Assembly: GCA_964478075.1 (NCBI GenBank)
Contig: CAYZGO010000042.1
Location: 1-17,974 of the forward strand
Length of the DNA: 17,974 bases
Reading direction: 5' to 3'
Origin: DAOUEX01 sp034430235
GTDB lineage: Bacteria > Chloroflexota > Anaerolineae > UBA2200
Of the stretch, positions 13,641 to 17,974 are shown piece by piece. The position numbers and the translations under genes were made by a program. The first letter of the stretch is position 1; the number at the start of each line of letters is the position of its first letter. Under the pieces are notes generated by a model. That model made no database searches and was not told the DNA's origin. It worked only from the letters and a program-made list of their open reading frames with translations.

Positions 13641-14165
13641 TCACGCCAGCCGCCTGCTGCAGTGCTCCCGATGTCCGCAGCCCAAGCAGCGCCTTGGCTC
13701 CTCGTGACTCGGAGCCACGTCCCGCGCTCTAAAATCCCGGCGCATCCTGTCCAACTTGGACAACAATCGCTGATGCAAGCTGCCTGTGTAGTCAATGCGG
13801 AACACTGCCCGGCGATACTTGAGGTACCCGTAGCGCGCGCGCTGTCCGTAGTCCTCCTCCACCAGCAGGCAGTAGGCTGCTAACTGCAGGACGTCCCCTT
13901 CGTAAGGCTCGCTGGCTTCACGGCTTGGCTTGACTTCTACGGGCACGATTCGTCCCCGCTCTTCCACCAGGTAGTCTGGTCTGCCGGAAAGGCAGTAGCG
14001 CTGAGAGAACAGCGGGCGCTCACAACGCTGCCACGCGCCTGTGTCCGCGTAAACCACCTGGCCTGCGGGCAGCCCCGCCTCGGCGCGCTGTCTGCGGCTG
14101 AGCACAAGCAGAACCAGACCCGCTAGAGCCAGCAGCAGCGTGAGAAAAAGCCATGCCGTGGACAT
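13641..14165 (-). CDS. Membrane-anchored Cas4/Dna2-like nuclease, C-terminal half
   Basis: A 174-residue protein with an N-terminal membrane helix (about 4-22) followed by the catalytic part of a PD-(D/E)XK nuclease of the Cas4/RecB type. Visible active-site residues are Asp64 in GRPDYLVEE, Glu77-x-Lys79 in VPVEVKPS and Gln94/Tyr98 in QLAAYCLL. It ends with CLGCGHREHC (Cys160, 163, 169), the three C-terminal cysteines that bind the [4Fe-4S] cluster in Cas4. The N-terminal region with the first cluster cysteine is missing here but is encoded two genes upstream (14787-15053). ATG at 14165 lies 4 bases after the stop of the L,D-transpeptidase, so it is the last gene of the operon. Cas4-like proteins cut or resect single-stranded DNA ends. 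No CRISPR array or cas1/cas2 is near. Confidence 0.82.
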   Translation of the reverse strand: MSTAWLFLTLLLALAGLVLLVLSRRQRAEAGLPAGQVVYADTGAWQRCERPLFSQRYCLSGRPDYLVEERGRIVPVEVKPSREASEPYEGDVLQLAAYCLLVEEDYGQRARYGYLKYRRAVFRIDYTGSLHQRLLSKLDRMRRDFRARDVAPSHEEPRRCLGCGHREHCSRRLA

Positions 14166-14169
14166 GAGG

Positions 14170-14790
14170 CTACTCGCTGTGTGTTAGAGGCGTGATGATC
14201 ACGTGCGCTCCCTCCGGCTCCCACTCGGTAAACCAGCTGGCTTCCTCGGGCGGCAAACGGATGCAGCCATGGGAAGTGGGGCGCACGCCAAGCGCGTCCA
14301 GGTCCTGATAAACCTTGACATCGTCTTCGATGAGATAGGGTGCACTGTGGATGAGCATCCCCCCATAGTGATCGAACAGATACCAGCCGTCGTCGGCATA
14401 TACGTCAAAAGCGAAGAACGTGCCAACGTATTTACCTACCTCGCCCTCCCAGGCAGGCGTATGCGTCTCCTCTCCAGGTTTCCCAGTGCTGCAAGGTATG
14501 CTGCGAATCTGGACCCCGTTCTCGTACACGTGCATCGTCTGAGTGTCCTGGTCAATCAGGATCAGACGCCTGTACCAAGCCTCGGGACCAGGGGTTGGCG
14601 TAGGTGATGGCGTCAGTGTAATGGTTGGTGTTCTGGTCGGCGTGGACGCCGGCCTGGATGTGCAGGACGCGCACACTGTAGGTGTGGGCAGCCGGGTCGG
14701 GGTGGGGGTGTTCTGCAGGCCTCCTGGATTGGCGCTGCATCCGGCCACAAAGAGCACGAGCAAACCAAGCAACAGGTGTTTCTTGTTCAC
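14170..14790 (-). CDS. L,D-transpeptidase (YkuD domain) lipoprotein
   Basis: A secreted enzyme that makes or remodels 3-3 peptide crosslinks in peptidoglycan. The 206-residue product starts with a lipoprotein signal (KKHLLLGLLVLFVAGC, lipid-modified Cys18), then a Thr/Pro-rich flexible linker (about 26-70), then the YkuD domain with His148 (MLIHSAP) and the catalytic SHGCIRL motif (Ser173, His174, Cys176). The GTG start at 14790 is chosen because it overlaps the stop of the upstream gene (GTGA) and gives a proper signal peptide; a longer frame exists upstream but is out of place. It is inserted between the two halves of a Cas4-like nuclease, with translational coupling on one side and a 4-base gap on the other. 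Confidence 0.93.
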   Translation of the reverse strand: MNKKHLLLGLLVLFVAGCSANPGGLQNTPTPTRLPTPTVCASCTSRPASTPTRTPTITLTPSPTPTPGPEAWYRRLILIDQDTQTMHVYENGVQIRSIPCSTGKPGEETHTPAWEGEVGKYVGTFFAFDVYADDGWYLFDHYGGMLIHSAPYLIEDDVKVYQDLDALGVRPTSHGCIRLPPEEASWFTEWEPEGAHVIITPLTHSE

Positions 14791-15053
14791 CAGAGGCCTC
14801 GCGCCAGAGGATAGAGCCACAGCGCCCCAGCCGCTGCAGCCAGGATGAGCAGCGCGTAAGCCAGACGCTGCAGGCGGTGATAGCGCACCACGACACGCCC
14901 ATGTGCCAGGTGAGCGGCTTGCCCACTGGCCATCTCCCGCACGTGGGAAGAGGGATAGCCCTTCACGCGTCCCAGCCACCAACTGCGCGCACAGAAAGCA
15001 TGCTGGCCCACCTCACTGGCCCTGATAATCGGCACAGTGCGTTTGTCACTCAC
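14787..15053 (-). CDS. Cas4-like nuclease, N-terminal half with C-terminal membrane helix
   Basis: An 88-residue protein. Residues 9-52 (IIRASEVGQHAFCARSWWLG, then a G-Y-P-S-S segment, then MASGQAAHLAHG) match the start of Cas4-like nucleases: an I-x-x-S-E-(V/I)-xxx-x-x-C-x-R-x-W-x-L motif with the first [4Fe-4S] cysteine (Cys21), and a G-x-x-x-H helix (Gly44, His48). A membrane helix (about 63-82) ends the protein. The nuclease core is absent and is supplied by 13641-14165. The start is GTG at 15053, overlapping the translin stop by 8 bases; its own stop overlaps the L,D-transpeptidase start by 4 bases. Tight overlaps on both sides argue for a real gene. A longer frame reaching 15161 would run through the translin gene and is unlikely. 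Confidence 0.75.
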   Translation of the reverse strand: MSDKRTVPIIRASEVGQHAFCARSWWLGRVKGYPSSHVREMASGQAAHLAHGRVVVRYHRLQRLAYALLILAAAAGALWLYPLARGLW

Positions 15054-15729
15054 CGCCCACACCGGCTGTTGGTTCTCCTGTAAAAGAGCCGTCCGTACGC
15101 GACGTGACACTCTCTTCAAAATCGTGGAGTGCCCGCTCCAAGTCCTCCTGACGGGCAGCAACGGTCAGGTCGCCGCGTGTGCGTTCCAAGACGCCGCGCA
15201 CCATGTCCGTAGTACGTCGCAGGCCAGCAGTGAGCGCATCAGGGTAGTCTATGGTGACCAAAACACTGTATACGTCCTCCATGATCTGCAGCACGCGCTC
15301 ACAATGCTCAATCTCTCCGTGGCGCATGATGTCCAAGACATAGCGCCGCATTTCCCCCATCGCCTCCGCCAGGCCCTTGAGATATGCAGCTGGCAGTATC
15401 TCCAGTTCATCTGGAGTAGGCAAAGGCTTGTTCATGATGAGTGCACAGGTAATATTGGCCTCGGCGAATTCCTTCAGGGCATCCTGGGTATAGCCGGCGT
15501 GATACAGGTCAGGATGATCGGCCAGGTCCCTGACCATGCGCTGCGCGGCCTGACGCGCGGTGGACAACAGCTCTGCTGCCTTGTCGTATTCCGCGCGGTG
15601 CACAGCGCGAATAGTATGGGCGCAGTACCTCGTCAACTCCCGCGCACGAACCAGAGCCTGGTCACGGGCGGCATTCTTTACCTCAAAATAGGCGTGAATC
15701 CGTTCGATGATGCTTTCCAATCGTTCCAA
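15046..15729 (-). CDS. Translin family nucleic-acid-binding protein
   Basis: A 227-residue all-helical protein of the translin family (translin binds single-stranded DNA/RNA; with TRAX it forms the C3PO endoribonuclease in eukaryotes, and archaeal homologues form octameric nucleases). Typical stretches are RLESIIERIHAYFEVKNAA at the start, the SARQAAQRMV helix, FAEANITCALI near the centre and LGxxxxMGELRR-like GLAEAMGEMRRYVLDIM. A lone bacterial homologue must act as a homo-oligomer. Start TTG at 15729 is set by AAAGGAG at 15742-15736, six bases away, and by a promoter at 15758-15786 that would start transcription downstream of the other candidate ATG (15774). It is the first gene of the operon with the split Cas4-like nuclease. 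Its exact substrate is not evident. Confidence 0.88.
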   Translation of the reverse strand: MERLESIIERIHAYFEVKNAARDQALVRARELTRYCAHTIRAVHRAEYDKAAELLSTARQAAQRMVRDLADHPDLYHAGYTQDALKEFAEANITCALIMNKPLPTPDELEILPAAYLKGLAEAMGEMRRYVLDIMRHGEIEHCERVLQIMEDVYSVLVTIDYPDALTAGLRRTTDMVRGVLERTRGDLTVAARQEDLERALHDFEESVTSRTDGSFTGEPTAGVGGE

Positions 15730-15757
15730 CGTACGCTCCTTTGTGCTGCTACGGGTT

Positions 15758-15786
15758 ATTCTAGTGCAGACCATGACATTTGACAA
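15758..15786 (-). promoter_or_regulatory. Sigma70-type promoter for the translin-Cas4-like operon
   Basis: Minus strand TTGTCA (15786-15781), 17 bases, TAGAAT (15763-15758); each box is one base from consensus. Transcription would start near 15751, leaving a 21-base leader, which supports the TTG start at 15729. Confidence 0.75.
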
Positions 15787-15900
15787 AGAAAACCACACGA
15801 CATTGGATGGAGTTTCTACAGACACGGTTTATCATGATAGCGTCAACAAAAAGCGATAGAAGCGCTGGCAAATCTTCAATATTGGACTATGATCGTAACG

Positions 15901-15906
15901 TATACT
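15901..15906 (+). promoter_or_regulatory. Possible -10 element for the small membrane protein
   Basis: TATACT lies 111 bases before the start at 16017. No convincing -35 is found at 16-18 bases (TTGGAC at 15882 is too close). The interval 15787-16016 otherwise separates two divergent transcripts and holds no gene. Confidence 0.3.
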
Positions 15907-16016
15907 GGTAGTGAAGGAGACAAGGGTGGGAGCAACGAGGGTCGGAGGCTCTTCTCCTACTGCCACCCGAGTGAGAGAGGATCCGGTCAAGCGCAGACAG
16001 AGACAGGAGGTACATC

Positions 16017-16202
16017 ATGGAAGCCCTGACCATTCTCGCTCTTGGAGCAGCGGTAGTCACAGTGTTAATACTGTCGACCAGCCCAACCCCGCCCACAGTC
16101 ATCATCCAGATACAGCCGCAACTCCAGGACGACGTAGGCATTCTACTCACACTGTTCTTCATCGCGGCAGTATCGCTCCTCGCAGTGGCCCTGCTGGGCT
16201 AG
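16017..16202 (+). CDS. Small two-helix membrane protein, function unknown
   Basis: A 61-residue product with two predicted membrane helices (about 3-20 and 41-60) joined by a short Pro/Gln-rich loop (SPTPPTVIIQIQPQLQDD). AGGAGG at 16005-16010 is 6 bases from the ATG, a strong ribosome binding site. The stop codon shares CTAG (16199-16202) with the stop of the converging AlkZ-related gene, which argues that both ends are real. I do not recognise a family. It is divergent from the translin operon and could be a small accessory membrane peptide; no function is claimed. Confidence 0.65.
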   Translation: MEALTILALGAAVVTVLILSTSPTPPTVIIQIQPQLQDDVGILLTLFFIAAVSLLAVALLG

Positions 16203-17196
16203 TCGGCGGTGTCCGAGGCAAGGCCGAGCCAGGCAAGGTATTCCCCTGGCCAGCCCTTGACGCGCACGCCAGCCAGCAACTCGCCGCTGACAGCCAGTTG
16301 CGTGCAGAGCGCGGCGAAGCGAGGCGCTTCCCAACCGAACAGCCGTGCTATACCCTCAACAGTCGCCACGCCGACGTTGCGCAGGTGCGTGAGCAGCAGA
16401 GTCCCCAGAGCCTCACTTGTGTCAGTGGCCCGCGCCCGTTCAGGGAAGTCTGGCCAGCGACGCAACAGCAAATCGTACACGTAGCAGTACTTCCAGGCAT
16501 TGGGGTCGCACATCCCCGTCTTGACAATCTTGAACCCCACTTGCAGTTCGACGATAGCACGATCAAAGCGCGCTGCGTTGCTCTTGCCGCCGAGCCCCGC
16601 CTGGCGGCGCAGGCGGCTGGTCGGCAACGGGCCGTGCTTCAGCAGCGCCTCATACACGCGCCGCCCTTCCTCACTCAGCTTGCCGTCCTCGTATTCGATC
16701 AGGAGCCTGTCCGAAAACAGCGGGCTGGGCTCCTCGCGTAGCACCCACTCCGCTTCGCTGCGTGGGTGCTGCGCGAGGAGCTGTCTCTGCTGACTTTCCG
16801 GATAGGCTCTAAGTAGTCTTCCAGGTCACCGTAATTCCTAGACAGCCCATAGAAGTACGGCAGCAAATCGAGCGAGATAAACATCGGCTTCTTGCGCAGT
16901 AACTCGCCCTAGAACACCAGACCACGCGACGGCAGCTCATCTTTCCAGCTCCAGGCATAATGCAGCTCAAGGTCATCATGATGCACAGGCACCACGCGGG
17001 GTCCGCCGCAGATGGCCTCGCAGAGGCTGGGCATCTCCACACCTTTCATAGGGAAGAGAAAGCAGAAGCCCACATCATTGATGAATTCCAGCGCCTGCTG
17101 GGAGTCGCGCAGTCTCAAATCGTGTTGGCGATGATAGTGCGCATCGCGCCAGTCCTTGACCTGTTGCGGTGTCAGCTCAAGGTCAGCAGTATCCAC
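16199..17196 (-). pseudogene. AlkZ-related winged-helix protein gene, broken by TAG and by an insertion
   Basis: The gene begins just after the MBL hydrolase. The first part encodes DWRDAHYHRQHDLRLRD, FINDVGFCFLFPMKGVEMPS and YAWSWKDELPSRGLVF, then meets TAG at 16911-16909. The same frame continues with GELLRKKPMFISLDLLPYFY and NYGDLEDYL. It is then cut by a 107-base palindrome (16703-16809), and resumes in another frame with IEYEDGKLSEEGRRVYEALL, LPTSRLRRQAGL and KYCYVYDLLLRRWPDFPERA to a stop at 16199. The parts line up in order as one protein of about 300 residues of the winged-helix family related to AlkZ/YcaQ DNA glycosylases. Removing the insertion restores the frame. The TAG stands where I recall relatives having Tyr. 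Expression of a working protein is unlikely. Confidence 0.82.
16703..16809. mobile_element. 107-bp MITE-like palindromic element with 15-bp terminal inverted repeats
   Basis: The ends GAGCCTGTCCGAAAA (16703-16717) and TTTCCGGATAGGCTC (16795-16809) are inverted repeats with two mismatches. Inside, 16730-16748 and 16762-16780 form a 19-bp stem with one mismatch around a 13-base loop. It encodes nothing. It interrupts the AlkZ-related gene, and its removal joins DYL to IEYEDG in frame (107 leaves remainder 2 on division by 3, the observed frame change). No clear target duplication was seen. A diverged copy lies at 13470-13601. Mobilisation by a transposase elsewhere is inferred. Confidence 0.7.
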
Positions 17197-17211
17197 CGTC
17201 CGCGCACCTCC

Positions 17212-17838
17212 CTAAGACGCCCAGGGGTTGTGTACCCGCTCAAAACCGATGGTGGTCACTGGTCCGTGCCCGGGATACACCACGGTGTCGTCAGGCAGGG
17301 TAAACAGCTTCTCCCTGATGGATTGCAGCAGGACACGCTGGCTGCCGCCAGGTAGGTCCGCGCGACCGATGCTTAGATTGAACAGGACGTCGCCGCTGAA
17401 GACCGCCTTCTCGTCCGCGCACCAGAGGCTGATACTGCCAGCCGAGTGTCCAGGCGTGTGCAGCACCTGCAATACGATAGAACCAAATTCCACCGTTGAC
17501 CCCTCCTCCAGCAGCACAGTGGCCGGGGGGCTTGGATGAATCTTGCCCATGAGAATAGCAAAGCTGCGCAGCGGATTGGTCAACATATTCGCGTCATCAG
17601 GGTGAATGGCCAGAGGAGCGCCAGTTCCTTCCATGACTTCCCTGTTGGCCGCAATGTGATCAACGTGACCATGGGTATTGACGACCAATTTAACATCGAG
17701 TTTCAGACGCTGCACCGTCTCTAATATGAGAGCGCCGTTTCCACCCGGATCAATGATAATACCCTCCCTCGTGGCCTCGTCACCCACAAGGTAGCAATTA
17801 GTCTGCAAGGCTCCTACGACGAGCTTTTCGATGATCAA
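17212..17838 (-). CDS. MBL-fold metallo-hydrolase (glyoxalase II-like)
   Basis: A 208-residue cytoplasmic hydrolase of the metallo-beta-lactamase fold, in the group that includes glyoxalase II and other thioester hydrolases. The complete dinuclear metal site is visible: THGHVDH (His56, His58, Asp60, His61), His131 in TPGHSAG, Asp150 in FSGD and His191 in YPGHGP, plus the group's GRADLPGGS stretch. Length is typical for the compact bacterial members, which lack the C-terminal glutathione-binding part, so the substrate is open. TTG start at 17838 with GGGAGG (17849-17844) 5 bases away. The promoter is at 17884-17912. The broken AlkZ-related gene follows after 15 bases. Confidence 0.93.
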   Translation of the reverse strand: MIIEKLVVGALQTNCYLVGDEATREGIIIDPGGNGALILETVQRLKLDVKLVVNTHGHVDHIAANREVMEGTGAPLAIHPDDANMLTNPLRSFAILMGKIHPSPPATVLLEEGSTVEFGSIVLQVLHTPGHSAGSISLWCADEKAVFSGDVLFNLSIGRADLPGGSQRVLLQSIREKLFTLPDDTVVYPGHGPVTTIGFERVHNPWAS

Positions 17839-17883
17839 GCTATCCTCCCGATGAGATCATGGTGAGCTGCTTATGCCGCGCAG

Positions 17884-17912
17884 AGTATATCATATTTGCG
17901 CTGCACCGACAA
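17884..17912 (-). promoter_or_regulatory. Sigma70-type promoter for the MBL hydrolase gene
   Basis: Minus strand TTGTCG (17912-17907), 17 bases, TATACT (17889-17884), with TG one base before the -10 (extended -10). The leader to the TTG start would be about 40 bases. Confidence 0.65.
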
Positions 17913-17929
17913 GCATGGTTACGAGAGTG

Positions 17930-17974
17930 TTGAAAAAGTCCGTTGGAGATTCGTTGATTTGGCGGGAGGGACAA
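17930..17974. other. Possible edge of an insertion sequence
   Basis: TGTTGAAAAAGTCCGTTGGA (17930-17949) resembles terminal sequences I associate with several transposon families, where GTTGAAAAAGTC sits at the element end. The window stops before any transposase could be seen, so this is only a hint. Confidence 0.25.

Noticed and set aside
13473..13883. Plus-strand frame of 136 codons
   Set aside because: Half is palindromic repeat and half is antisense to the Cas4-like gene; no ribosome binding site or motif.
14543..14848. Plus-strand frame with a VGVGDGVSV-like repetitive product
   Set aside because: It is the shadow of the Thr/Pro-rich linker codons of the L,D-transpeptidase.
14790..14982. 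Longer N-terminus for the L,D-transpeptidase
   Set aside because: It would bury the lipoprotein signal peptide internally and overlap most of the upstream gene; the GTG at 14790 fits the GTGA overlap.
13641..15053. CRISPR-Cas locus suggested by the Cas4-like proteins
   Set aside because: No direct-repeat/spacer array and no cas1, cas2 or effector gene is in the window, and the proteins are membrane-anchored and in an operon with translin.
16909..16911. TAG as a recoded sense codon (pyrrolysine or stop reassignment)
   Set aside because: The same gene is also cut by an insertion, the other broken gene has TAA instead, and no specialised tRNA or downstream element is seen. Decay is simpler.

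Overview
The window looks like a chromosomal segment of a Chloroflexota bacterium (Anaerolineae-like). This is inferred from gene content, the Thr/Pro-rich lipoprotein linker, a bacterial translin, and intergenic DNA full of short dispersed repeats; no marker gene settles it. Well-formed sigma70-type promoters (near-consensus -35 and -10, 17-bp spacer) sit before most transcription units. Housekeeping genes lie mainly on the minus strand.

Layout. 1-1715: ffh (SRP GTPase) with its promoter, a leader hairpin and flanking repeats. 1782-1930: tRNA-Pro(GGG) with a near-perfect promoter and a terminator-like hairpin. 2010-2220: wreck of a HIT-family gene. 2313-8694: a plus-strand sugar phosphotransferase (PTS) island: a LicR/MtlR-type regulator, a fructose-type EIIA, a ribulose-phosphate-3-epimerase-like enzyme, a second EIIA, EIIC, a 568-bp gap holding an inverted-repeat element, then EIIB. 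8700-10610: a graveyard containing a conserved hypothetical gene cut by an in-frame TAA, unrecognised fragments and a decayed galT 3' end. 10663-13430: recN and nadK under one promoter. 13470-13601: a palindromic-element copy. 13641-15786: a minus-strand operon of translin, N-half of a Cas4-like nuclease, L,D-transpeptidase lipoprotein, C-half of the Cas4-like nuclease. 16017-16202: a two-helix small membrane protein. 16199-17912: an MBL-fold hydrolase followed by an AlkZ-related winged-helix gene broken by a TAG codon and by a 107-bp MITE-like palindrome.

How they work together. The PTS genes form one phosphorelay and transport unit (EIIA to EIIB to EIIC). The regulator carries its own EIIB-like and EIIA-like domains, so it probably senses the phosphorylation state and activates the extended -10 promoter at 4717-4725, which lacks a good -35. 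The epimerase suggests the imported sugar phosphate enters through a ketopentose or ketohexose phosphate. EI and HPr are not here.

The most unusual system is the translin operon. The two Cas4-like halves each carry one transmembrane helix and divide the four iron-sulfur cysteines (one in the N-half, three in the C-half), so an active [4Fe-4S] PD-(D/E)XK nuclease would have to assemble from two membrane-anchored subunits. It is encoded with a translin-family nucleic-acid-binding protein and a cell-wall crosslinking enzyme, and no CRISPR array or other cas gene is nearby. This could be a membrane-linked nucleic-acid processing system; that role is inference.
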